From Chlamydiales bacterium (GTDB taxonomy: Bacteria > Chlamydiota > Chlamydiia > Chlamydiales > FEN-1388), in contig JAJFUY010000138.1 in assembly GCA_021372185.1 (NCBI GenBank), positions 1-6,172 of the forward strand: DNA of 6,172 bases. The letters run 5' to 3'. A program made the translations under genes and the position numbers. The notes under the pieces are model-generated. The model was not told the origin of the DNA and did not search any database. It saw only the letters and a list, made by a program, of their open reading frames with translations. Below, piece after piece: positions 1 to 6,017 of the stretch; the stretch's first letter is position 1, and every line of letters starts with the position of its first letter.

Positions 1-42
1 AACGTGCAAGCCCTTGTAGACTGCGTAAAAAGCTATGCATGA
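1..42 (+). CDS. hemE: C-terminal end of an upstream gene, probably uroporphyrinogen decarboxylase (partial)
   Basis: Frame 1 is open from the window edge and ends at TGA 40-42, giving the tail NVQALVDCVKSYA. Many HemE proteins end in a similar 'ENV-ALVD-V' helix, and hemE directly precedes hemN in Chlamydiota as I recall it. HemE decarboxylates uroporphyrinogen III to coproporphyrinogen III, the substrate of the next gene product. The stop overlaps the hemN start (ATG 35-37), an 8-bp overlap that suggests translational coupling. Only 13 residues are visible, so the identity rests mostly on context. Confidence 0.45.
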   Translation, partial: NVQALVDCVKSYA

Positions 43-1390
43 TCTTTTATTAGCCCTTGATAAACCCATCCCTCGCTATACAAGCTATCCCACAGCACCT
101 GAGTGGGGCGATATTTCTCATGAAATCTACGTAACGGCTCTAGCAAAAACAGGCGCTGTAATAGCTCTTTATTTTCATATCCCATTTTGCCGCAGTATGT
201 GCCTATTTTGTGGCTGCTCTGTAGTGTTAAACCGCAAGGTTGAAAATGAAGAAAAGTACGTAGACTACCTTATCAAAGAAATAGAGCTTGTAAGAACCAA
301 TTTAGGCCATAAAAAAGAGGTATGTCAGCTTCATTTTGGTGGAGGCACCCCCACAAAGCTTTCTTGTGAGCAATTGAGCCGCTTAATGAGAGCCATTCAT
401 GAAAACTTCACGCTTTTGCCAACGGCTGAAATTGCCATGGAAATAGACCCAAGAACGGTGTATGAAGATAGGGGAGAAAAGCTGCATCTTTTAAAAGAAC
501 TTGGCTTTAACCGCGTAAGTTTTGGTGTGCAGGATACTAACGACAAAGTGCAAGAGGCAGTACGCCGCCGTCAAAGCTATGGTGTGACAAAATATACCTA
601 TGATCTTGCCCGCTCGCTAGAATTTTCTGGCATTAGCATGGATCTTATCTATGGCTTGCCCTATCAAACCCTTGAAACGTTTACAGAAACTATTGCCAAG
701 ATCATAGAGCTTGGGCCCGATCGCCTGTCACTATTTTCTTACGCAAAAATTCCATGGATGAAAGCCCACCAAAAAGCTATTGATGAGGCTACACTACCAT
801 CTCAAGAAGAAAAATTTGCCATCTATCTTCATGCTAGAGGCGCCCTCGTACAAGCTGGCTACAAGGCCATCGGCATGGACCACTTTGCAAAAGAGCATGA
901 CGCACTGGCACATGCCTACACCCAAAAACGCCTCCAGCGTAACTTCCAAGGCTATACAGTACTCGACGTAGAAAACCTTATAAGCTTTGGCGTAACCTCT
1001 ATTGGCTACTGTCAAAATGGCTACTTTCAAAACGTAAAAGAGCTAGACACCTACTACGACCTACTAGATAAAAATCTCTTACCAGTATTTCGTGGTAAAC
1101 TCTTACATAACGATGACCTCATAAGACGCTGGGTAATACAGCGCCTCATGTGCGATTTCCGAGTAGATAAAAATGAGTTTGCGTCTCGCTTTACCCAAAA
1201 CTTCGATACCTACTTTGCCAAAGAAAAAGAGCAACTACACCCCCTAAAAGACCTTCAACTCGTACAAGAAGACTCCAACCAAATACAAGCCACCCCAATA
1301 GGTGAGCTCTTCATCCGCAACATCACATCCTGCTTTGACTGGTACCTCGCCCAAAAAGACGCCCACAAATCCTTTTCCAAAGCCATTTAA
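35..1390 (+). CDS. hemN: Oxygen-independent coproporphyrinogen III oxidase (radical SAM), HemN
   Basis: HemN oxidatively decarboxylates two propionates of coproporphyrinogen III to give protoporphyrinogen IX in the cytoplasm, without oxygen. The 451 residues match the usual family length (about 455). Visible landmarks are the N-terminal PIPRYTSYPTAPEW; the radical-SAM cluster motif CxxxCxxC at C52, C56 and C59, followed by C61 as in true HemN; GGGTP at 102-106; FGVQD..N..VQEAV..RQ at about 163-180; DLIYGLP at 203-209; and GMDHFAKE...LQRNFQGYT at 280-308. These separate it from HemW-type relatives, which lack several of them. ATG 35 is chosen because the conserved PRYTSYPT region follows directly and it overlaps the upstream stop. 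No clear Shine-Dalgarno is seen, consistent with coupling. The 3' half is strikingly C-rich and G-poor compared with the 5' half (see findings). Confidence 0.95.
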   Translation: MHDLLLALDKPIPRYTSYPTAPEWGDISHEIYVTALAKTGAVIALYFHIPFCRSMCLFCGCSVVLNRKVENEEKYVDYLIKEIELVRTNLGHKKEVCQLHFGGGTPTKLSCEQLSRLMRAIHENFTLLPTAEIAMEIDPRTVYEDRGEKLHLLKELGFNRVSFGVQDTNDKVQEAVRRRQSYGVTKYTYDLARSLEFSGISMDLIYGLPYQTLETFTETIAKIIELGPDRLSLFSYAKIPWMKAHQKAIDEATLPSQEEKFAIYLHARGALVQAGYKAIGMDHFAKEHDALAHAYTQKRLQRNFQGYTVLDVENLISFGVTSIGYCQNGYFQNVKELDTYYDLLDKNLLPVFRGKLLHNDDLIRRWVIQRLMCDFRVDKNEFASRFTQNFDTYFAKEKEQLHPLKDLQLVQEDSNQIQATPIGELFIRNITSCFDWYLAQKDAHKSFSKAI

Positions 1391-1453
1391 TAAAACTAGG
1401 TTACAAACAACTATTTTTATGGTACTTGGATTGAAAATGTGCCAAAGGCAAAA

Positions 1454-2092
1454 ATGTTTATGTTTTTTAAAAATCGCCAAGATGCCGGAAGACAGCTTAG
1501 TCAACAATTGAAGAAGTATAAGAATACACCTGTTGTAGTGTACGCTCTTCCTCGTGGAGGCGTGGCTGTTGCAGCAGAAATTGCTAAATTTTTGCACGCA
1601 CCTTTGGACCTCATATTTGCACATAAAATTGGGCATCCCTATCAACTAGAATATGCAATCGGAGCTATCTCTGAAAGTGGACATATGATTGAGCCATCTA
1701 AAGATCTATTACGATCTTTTGGAAGTGAGTGGCTAGAGGGCGAAAAAGCAAATCAAATACAGCAAATAAAAAGAAAACGCGAAAAATATTTAAAAGGACG
1801 AAATGAGAGTTCTGTGGAGAACAAGGTGGCAATACTTGTTGATGATGGAATAGCTACAGGGCTTACAATGCAGGCAGGAATTAAAGAGCTGAGAGATCGT
1901 CATCCTAAAAAAATAGTAGTCGCAGTTCCAGTTGCTCCTAAAAGTGGTGCCAACTTGATAAAAACACTGGCTGATGATTTTGTGGGAGTTGAAATTGATG
2001 ATTATGATTTCTTAGGAGCGGTGGGTGCCTACTATGAAGAGTTTGATCAGGTAGAAGATGAAGAGGTAATAGAGATTTTGAGCAATTCCTAA
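1454..2092 (+). CDS. Type I phosphoribosyltransferase-fold protein
   Basis: The protein carries the PRPP-binding loop signature AILVDDGIATGL, typical of the PRTase fold, about 125 residues from the start. It also has the early LPRGGV motif, KIGHP..LEYAIGAIS, and a C-terminal AYYEEF.Q..DEEV. This set matches the stand-alone or hydrolase-fused family typified by Mycobacterium tuberculosis Rv0571c; the substrate is not established. Start choice: AAAGG at 1444-1448 lies 5 nt before ATG 1454 (212 residues). ATG 1460 gives MFFKNRQDAG, closest to the usual family start, and GTG 1439 has no clear ribosome site. Sixty-three bases separate it from hemN and I see no convincing promoter there. The next gene begins 21 bp after its stop, so the two are probably co-transcribed. 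It is not one of the classic nucleobase PRTases by sequence. Confidence 0.85.
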   Translation: MFMFFKNRQDAGRQLSQQLKKYKNTPVVVYALPRGGVAVAAEIAKFLHAPLDLIFAHKIGHPYQLEYAIGAISESGHMIEPSKDLLRSFGSEWLEGEKANQIQQIKRKREKYLKGRNESSVENKVAILVDDGIATGLTMQAGIKELRDRHPKKIVVAVPVAPKSGANLIKTLADDFVGVEIDDYDFLGAVGAYYEEFDQVEDEEVIEILSNS

Positions 2093-2113
2093 GAATATAT
2101 GTGGTGAGAAATT

Positions 2114-2740
2114 ATGGAAAAATTAATCCAAATTACATTTCATGATGTCCTACTGGAAGGCATGCTTAAAATTCCACAATCTGCCCGCGGAATTGTGCTT
2201 TTTGCTCATGGAAGTGGTAGCAGTAGATTATCTCCACGTAATAATTTCGTGGCCGATGTTTTAAATCAGGCAGGATTAGCCACGCTACTTATTGACTTGC
2301 TCTCCAAACAAGAAGATGAAATTTATCAAACAAGATTTGATATTGATCTTCTAACCGATCGATTAAACGCTGTAATACAATGGTTAAAAACACAATCTGA
2401 AACAAAAAGTCTTAGCGTAGGACTTTTTGGTGCTAGCACGGGAGCTGCGGCAGCTCTTCAAGTAGCTTCGAAGATGGGCGAGCAAATTCAAGCGGTTGTT
2501 TCGCGAGGCGGCCGTCCTGATTTGGCTATGAATTTACTAGATAAGGTATGTGCTCCAACTCTATTTATTGTGGGAGAAAATGACTTTGGTGTTATCGAAT
2601 TAAACCAAGATGCATTTGCACAACTTACTTGCCCAAAAAAATTCGTGATCGTTCCAAATGCCACACACCTCTTTGAAGAGCCTGGCTGCTTAGACGAGGT
2701 TGCAAGGCTTGCTAAGGAATGGTTTAGTAGATACCTTTAA
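2114..2740 (+). CDS. Alpha/beta hydrolase, dienelactone-hydrolase-like
   Basis: A 208-residue single-domain alpha/beta hydrolase. HGSGSS at 32-37 is the oxyanion-hole strand turn. GASTG at 106-110 is the nucleophile elbow (Ser108). Asp157 in GENDFG and His185 in NATHLF complete a plausible catalytic triad. VVSRGGRPDLA at 128-138 is shared with hydrolase domains that occur fused behind the phosphoribosyltransferase domain found here in the upstream gene. No signal peptide or membrane segment is seen, so it is probably cytoplasmic. GGTGAG at 2103-2108 lies 5 nt before ATG 2114. The short gap to the upstream gene and the known fusion imply a joint function, but the substrate cannot be read from sequence. 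It converges on upp, with a palindromic repeat between them. Confidence 0.88.
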   Translation: MEKLIQITFHDVLLEGMLKIPQSARGIVLFAHGSGSSRLSPRNNFVADVLNQAGLATLLIDLLSKQEDEIYQTRFDIDLLTDRLNAVIQWLKTQSETKSLSVGLFGASTGAAAALQVASKMGEQIQAVVSRGGRPDLAMNLLDKVCAPTLFIVGENDFGVIELNQDAFAQLTCPKKFVIVPNATHLFEEPGCLDEVARLAKEWFSRYL

Positions 2741-2754
2741 AAGCGATAGATAAA

Positions 2755-2874
2755 GAGCCTCTTGTAAAACTCGGGTGCTCGAAAAAAACGCCCTTTTAAG
2801 CCATTTTGCCCGTTCGCTCGCCCCCGAGCCCTACTGGCGCGAATATATTGCTCGTATGCCTTTGCAAAAGGTTC
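2755..2874. repeat. Palindromic/MITE-like repeat, copy A
   Basis: This 120-bp segment fills most of the gap between the convergent hydrolase and upp genes. The left end reads GAGCCTCTTGTAAAA and the reverse complement of the right end reads GAACCTTTTGCAAAG, an imperfect terminal inverted repeat. TAAA flanks both sides (2751-2754 and 2875-2878), a possible 4-bp target duplication. Bases 2755-2811 align without gaps to 6018-6074 at 50 of 57 positions by hand count, including a perfect 28-base run. Compared with copy B it looks like one arm of the palindrome joined to a bare right end, possibly an internal deletion. I see no coding capacity. A non-autonomous element is inferred; a REP-like extragenic element is the alternative. 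Confidence 0.65.
2773..2797 (+). terminator. Candidate Rho-independent terminator after the hydrolase gene, within repeat copy A
   Basis: GGGTG at 2773-2777 can pair with CGCCC at 2789-2793 (one G-U pair) around an 11-base, A-rich loop, and TTTT follows at 2794-2797. It lies 33 bases after the hydrolase stop in the right orientation to end that transcript. The stem and T-tract are short, so it would be weak. Copy B keeps a comparable GGCG/CGCC hairpin. Confidence 0.35.
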
Positions 2875-2887
2875 TAAAAAGCTATGT

Positions 2888-3493
2888 TTAATTATTGGTA
2901 CCAAAATACCGATCACCAAAGTCTCCGAGACCTGGGATGATACGTTTTTGTTTATCAAGTCCCTCATCTACTTGCGCAATGACTAAACCAACTTCTGGAC
3001 ATTTTTTTTGGAAGTGCGTGATACCATCAGGGGCGGCTATAAATGAAATCAGGGTGATCTGTTTTTCAGTTGCGCCAGCTTCCTTCAAAACTTTTACTGC
3101 CAATGTCGCACTCCCGCCTGTGGCAATCATAGGATCTAGTAAGAGGATTTTATTATCATGAGTAATTGGTGGTAATTTTCTGTAGTATAGTTCAGGGACT
3201 GCAGTTTTTTCATCCCGACGAGCGCCAATGAAGCCTATAGTTGATTTTGGATAGAAGCGCATAAATGGCGGTAAAAGAACGAGACCTGATCTTAATATAG
3301 GAACTAAAACGAATTCATGTTTTAAATATTCACCTTGAGTACGTGCCAGAGGAGTATCCACAAACACCGTATCTTTAGTAAAGAGGGTGTCACATTCCAC
3401 AGCTAATACCGTGCCAAGCTTATCGGCTGCTTGGCGATATTGTTCAGGAGAAATATTGCGATCACGCAAAATTGTAATAAGCGTCTTTTTCAT
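2888..3493 (-). CDS. upp: Uracil phosphoribosyltransferase
   Basis: Upp converts uracil and PRPP to UMP and pyrophosphate in pyrimidine salvage. The 201 residues compare with about 208 in typical bacterial enzymes; only the extreme N-terminus is shorter. Landmarks are LRDRN at 9-13, VDTPLARTQG at 45-54, the LVPILRSGL region at 63-71, the PRPP-binding motif LLLDPMIATGGSA at 117-129, AAPDGI at 153-158, and the uracil-binding C-terminal loop IPGLGDFGDRYFGT at 186-199. All key motifs are intact. AAGGG (3497-3501, minus strand) precedes ATG 3493 by only 3 nt. That ribosome site lies inside the target duplication of the IS256-family element immediately upstream, so its former promoter is now about 1.4 kb away. 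Expression may depend on read-through from the transposase gene, which is on the same strand. Confidence 0.95.
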   Translation of the reverse strand: MKKTLITILRDRNISPEQYRQAADKLGTVLAVECDTLFTKDTVFVDTPLARTQGEYLKHEFVLVPILRSGLVLLPPFMRFYPKSTIGFIGARRDEKTAVPELYYRKLPPITHDNKILLLDPMIATGGSATLAVKVLKEAGATEKQITLISFIAAPDGITHFQKKCPEVGLVIAQVDEGLDKQKRIIPGLGDFGDRYFGTNN

Positions 3494-3502
3494 ATACCCT
3501 TG
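3494..3502. repeat. Left 9-bp target-site duplication of the IS
   Basis: ATACCCTTG lies immediately left of the IS end and recurs exactly at 4897-4905. The copies are symmetric, each 15 bases outside the shared GTTGTGTT block of the inverted repeats. Eight to nine bases is the known duplication size for IS256-family transposition. The copy touches the upp start codon and contains its probable ribosome-binding site (AAGGG on the minus strand). Confidence 0.85.
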
Positions 3503-3536
3503 GAGATATTGTCAAATGTTGTGTTCCTAAAAAAGA
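3503..3536 (+). repeat. Left terminal inverted repeat of the IS
   Basis: Read inward it starts GAGATAT and contains GTTGTGTT at 3518-3525, then an A-rich block ending AAAGA. It matches the right end at 25 of 34 positions by hand count. Further inward an ACCCT block recurs at both ends with a 2-base offset, so similarity extends beyond 34 bp. The outer bases also read TTGACA on the minus strand (3510-3515). Confidence 0.8.
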
Positions 3537-3561
3537 TTGCACCCTAACTTTTTCTTGCTAA

Positions 3562-4809
3562 TTACGCTACTTTTTCTTGAATTTCAACTTCTTCACCATT
3601 TCTAAATTGCACTCCTCTTATTATCTTTTCAATAAGTTTATAGCCCCTCAGTTTTCTCCAACCCTTTTGAGCTGAAGTTACGAGCTTAAAGACCATTGTC
3701 ATTGTTGCTAATCTCGATCCGCAGCCCTTAGTTTGTCGCATTCTGTGCCGCACGGTTGCAAAAGTAGACTCAATCGGGTTCGTCGTACGGATGTGCACCC
3801 AGTGCTCTGCAGGGTAATCGTAGAAGGTAAAAAGCTGATCAACGTCTTTCTGAAGGCATTCACAAGCTTTCGGATACTTGCCCTCATATAGCTTTATAAA
3901 GCTATCAAAAGCCTTTAACCCATCTTCTTTTGTCGGAGCCATATACATTTCATGGATCAACTTCTTAGCATGTATTTGGGCGCTTTTCCCCATTTTATCA
4001 AGAATGTTTACTGTTTTATGAACCCAACATCTTTGATGTCTTGTCGACGGAAAAACCTCTTCTAGTGCTGCCCAGAATCCTAAAGCACCGTCTCCGATAG
4101 CAAGAGAAGGCGGCTTTGATAGCCCCTGACGCTTTAAATCTTCCAGCACCTCTTTCCAGGAGTTTTTACTTTCTCTGTGGCCGTCGTAGACGGCTACTAG
4201 TTCTTTAGTGCCGTCGGGCAAAGCACCTATTACCACTAGAACACAAGGTCGATCTTCCTGCAGGCGCACATTAAAATAAATGCCATCCACCCATATGTAT
4301 ACATAATGCTTGTCGCTCAAGTCGCGTTTTAGCCATTCGTTGTACTCTGCGCCCCAGCCCTCCTTCAAACGAACTATATTTGTCGGCGAAAGTCCCTTCG
4401 CATTTTCGCCGAGTATTGCCTCGAATACCTCGGCGAAATCACTTGTAGAAACACCCTTGAGATATAGTAGGGGGATAACTGTATCAATACTAGGACTCCT
4501 ACGGAGGTATGGAGGTAAAATAGAGCTAGCATACTTTTGTAGGCCTCTTTTATCTCTAACACGGGGTTGCTCTATGCTAAGCGGCCCTATGCCGGTATGA
4601 ATTGCTCTTTCCGGAAGGTGTCCATTTCTAACTACAGCTTTTTTGTTATCTTCGGTTTTCACGGCACTAAAACGTTCTAGGTATTCTTCGACCTCGTTTT
4701 CAAGTGCTTGCTGGAGCATTTTTCGAGCTCCTGCTCTTGCTATTTCTTCCAATGCATTCTCAAAAGATTGTGGATGATCTTTATCTGCAAAATTGACATA
4801 CTGTTTCAT
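3562..4809 (-). CDS. IS256-family (mutator-type) DDE transposase
   Basis: The 415 residues match the usual length of IS256-family transposases (about 390-420). The acidic triad is complete: Asp175 in YIWVDGIYF, Asp240 in AIGDGALGFW, and Glu347 in RTTNPIEST. Also present are the QRCWVHK segment at 259-265, between the second and third acidic residues, and the conserved AR..LQ.AL..EV.EYL near the N-terminus and RNGHLPER at 61-68. It catalyses cut-and-paste or copy-out transposition through a circular intermediate, as known for the family. AGAGGG (4816-4821, minus strand) lies 6 nt before ATG 4809. The frame is uninterrupted, so the enzyme looks functional. No clear terminator is seen in the 68 bases between its stop and the upp start. 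Confidence 0.96.
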   Translation of the reverse strand: MKQYVNFADKDHPQSFENALEEIARAGARKMLQQALENEVEEYLERFSAVKTEDNKKAVVRNGHLPERAIHTGIGPLSIEQPRVRDKRGLQKYASSILPPYLRRSPSIDTVIPLLYLKGVSTSDFAEVFEAILGENAKGLSPTNIVRLKEGWGAEYNEWLKRDLSDKHYVYIWVDGIYFNVRLQEDRPCVLVVIGALPDGTKELVAVYDGHRESKNSWKEVLEDLKRQGLSKPPSLAIGDGALGFWAALEEVFPSTRHQRCWVHKTVNILDKMGKSAQIHAKKLIHEMYMAPTKEDGLKAFDSFIKLYEGKYPKACECLQKDVDQLFTFYDYPAEHWVHIRTTNPIESTFATVRHRMRQTKGCGSRLATMTMVFKLVTSAQKGWRKLRGYKLIEKIIRGVQFRNGEEVEIQEKVA

Positions 4810-4862
4810 GAGTTACCCTCTGTTATTTGTTTTTTGTCGAAAACTTTACTGAGGGTACACTC

Positions 4863-4896
4863 TCTTTATTTTAAACACAACTTCCGATCATATCTC
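4863..4896 (-). repeat. Right terminal inverted repeat of the IS
   Basis: Read inward on the minus strand it starts GAGATAT, with GTTGTGTT corresponding to 4874-4881 and AAAGA at its inner end. It is the partner of 3503-3536. It lies upstream of the transposase and may carry part of its promoter, but I could not find a convincing -35/-10 pair there. Confidence 0.8.
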
Positions 4897-4905
4897 ATAC
4901 CCTTG
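4897..4905. repeat. Right 9-bp target-site duplication of the IS
   Basis: An exact second copy of ATACCCTTG, directly outside the right inverted repeat. Joining base 3494 to the sequence from 4898 onward reconstructs the empty site. There the upp leader would have continued straight into the present 4906-5147 region. Confidence 0.85.
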
Positions 4906-4931
4906 CAAGATACGCCATAAGAATGGCCTAT

Positions 4932-4960
4932 TATTTATGGCTATATCACACTTTAAACAA
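4932..4960 (-). promoter_or_regulatory. Candidate ancestral upp promoter, now separated by the IS
   Basis: On the minus strand TTGTTT (4955-4960) is followed after 17 bases by TAAATA (4932-4937), a reasonable sigma70-like pair. In the reconstructed pre-insertion sequence it lies about 30 bases before the upp start codon. In the present arrangement its transcript would enter the IS and cross the transposase gene. AT-rich DNA throws up such pairs by chance, so this is tentative. Confidence 0.3.
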
Positions 4961-4995
4961 TACGTGCTGTTGTTTTTTTATTACAAGGGGCTAGG

Positions 4996-5145
4996 CTAGG
5001 TCTCATCAATACCTGACTTTTCACACTTCTTCATTATTGCTAAAGATCTTGAGCTTTGAACAAGTGCAAGAGTATTTATGTCTTCGGTTGAGGGGAAATC
5101 TTTTATGGAAAACATTTGAAAAAAATGAGTAATGCTAATGGGCAC
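4996..5145 (-). CDS. Doubtful small ORF downstream of mutM (49 codons)
   Basis: A minus-strand frame starts at GTG 5145, 2 bases after the mutM stop, and ends at TAG 4996-4998. An internal ATG at 5115 would give 39 residues. The product has mixed charged and hydrophobic residues (for example SSRSLAIMKKCEKSG) and no motif I recognise. No clear Shine-Dalgarno precedes either start. It could be a real small gene coupled to mutM, a gene remnant, or chance. The rest of the 4906-5147 gap holds only the candidate promoter described separately. Confidence 0.2.
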   Translation of the reverse strand: MPISITHFFQMFSIKDFPSTEDINTLALVQSSRSLAIMKKCEKSGIDET

Positions 5146-5147
5146 CT

Positions 5148-5990
5148 CTAGATGTCTCTAGGCAGTTTTTGGCAGGTGCTGCAGATGTGTGTACTTCTTT
5201 GAGCCACAACTATTCTAGTGATTATATTGCCACAGCGCGGGCACTCATGTCCTGTACGTCTAAACACCATAAGTTTCGTTTGGTGGCTGCCCTTTGTACC
5301 ATCTAGTCTATAGTAGTTCGTTTTACCACTGCCAAGCGTTGTACCTTGAGAATCTATTCCTCTTTTTAGCACCTTGCATATGCTGTTATACAAAATAGTA
5401 GCATCTTTTTTTGTTACCATGTTAGCGGGAAGTAGTGGATGTAGCTTAGCATCCCACAACGCTTCATCAACATAAATGTTACCAAGGCCTGCTAAAAACG
5501 ACTGGTCTAATAAAAGAGGTTTTAGCGGCCTTTTATGGCTTTGCAGCATAGTATAAAGTTCATCATGTAACTGCTTATTGTCTAAAGGCTCTAGCCCAAT
5601 ATGCCCTACAACGTGGTTTAGATCGTTTACTAAATGCCAGCGGCCAAATTTGCGAGTGTCATAATAATCAAGGGTTGCATGTTCTTTTAAATGAATTCTT
5701 AAGCGAATGTAGGGGCTTAACTCTGGGGTTCCTTTACTTAAAAGCAACCTTCCAGTCATGCGTAGGTGAACCGAAATAAAATACCCGGAGCTCAAAGTAA
5801 ATATAATGTACTTCCCGCGCCGGCTTAAATCCATAATTTTCTGATTATGTAAAAGGCTATTAAAACTTGCCTCATCCATATTGGCCAGAGTTTTATTCCA
5901 CAGCACCTCAGCCCTATCAAAGGTAGTGCCTATAATACCGGCTTGGATAAGGTCATTAACAACAGTCTGCACTTCCGGCATTTCAGGCAT
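5148..5990 (-). CDS. mutM: Formamidopyrimidine-DNA glycosylase (8-oxoguanine repair)
   Basis: MutM/Fpg excises 8-oxoguanine and ring-opened purines and cleaves the abasic site. The 280 residues compare with about 270 in typical members. The start MPEMPEVQTV places the catalytic Pro2 (N-terminal after Met removal) and Glu3 correctly, which fixes ATG 5990. Other expected residues are Lys60 in RRGKYIIF, Met78 in HLRMTGR, DTRKFGRW at 111-118 (the void-filling Arg/Phe loop), GLGNIYVDE at 168-176 with Asn171, and the C-terminal zinc finger C250-x2-C253...C270-x2-C273 with Arg265 in QRSTHIC. Nothing is missing. The ribosome site is weak, a purine-rich GAGAGAGAG a few bases before the start. Repeat copy B begins only 27 bp upstream, so the promoter must overlap or lie beyond it. 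Confidence 0.95.
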   Translation of the reverse strand: MPEMPEVQTVVNDLIQAGIIGTTFDRAEVLWNKTLANMDEASFNSLLHNQKIMDLSRRGKYIIFTLSSGYFISVHLRMTGRLLLSKGTPELSPYIRLRIHLKEHATLDYYDTRKFGRWHLVNDLNHVVGHIGLEPLDNKQLHDELYTMLQSHKRPLKPLLLDQSFLAGLGNIYVDEALWDAKLHPLLPANMVTKKDATILYNSICKVLKRGIDSQGTTLGSGKTNYYRLDGTKGSHQTKLMVFRRTGHECPRCGNIITRIVVAQRSTHICSTCQKLPRDI

Positions 5991-6017
5991 AGTACTCTCT
6001 CTCTCATTTACAATTAA

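Larger units (their letters stand above)
3503..4896 (-). mobile_element. Complete IS256-family insertion sequence, 1394 bp
   Basis: The element consists of one intact transposase gene, imperfect terminal inverted repeats of about 34 bp that both begin GAGATAT, and a perfect 9-bp duplication outside them. The size fits the family (about 1.3-1.5 kb). The intact reading frame, complete DDE triad and undecayed duplication suggest a fairly recent and possibly still mobile insertion. It sits directly upstream of the upp start codon with its transposase reading toward upp. I cannot name the specific IS from memory. Confidence 0.88.

Noticed and set aside
1244..1645. A 133-codon minus-strand frame across the end of hemN and start of the transferase gene
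   Set aside because: It lies antisense to two well-supported genes, spans their boundary and has no recognisable motif. It is a by-product of the skewed hemN composition.
2876..2886. The 11-mer AAAAAGCTATG also occurs at 27-37
   Set aside because: A few such matches are expected by chance in an AT-rich 6-kb window, and the surrounding bases do not match.
2737..2967. A 76-codon minus-strand frame across repeat copy A
   Set aside because: It is built from repeat sequence plus an out-of-frame stretch of the upp 3' end, and the product resembles nothing.
3510..3515. A perfect TTGACA -35 box pointing outward from the IS end toward upp (minus strand)
   Set aside because: IS256-type ends are known to form hybrid promoters, but a -10 at 16-18 bp would fall on or after the upp start codon (ATGAAA/TGAAAA, not -10-like). 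The TATATG nearer by is at only 13 bp. It could not make a full-length upp message.
4955..4979. AAACAA...TTGTTT inverted repeat followed by a T-run on the plus strand, terminator-like
   Set aside because: The stem is only 6 A/T-rich pairs, and no plus-strand gene lies upstream to terminate.
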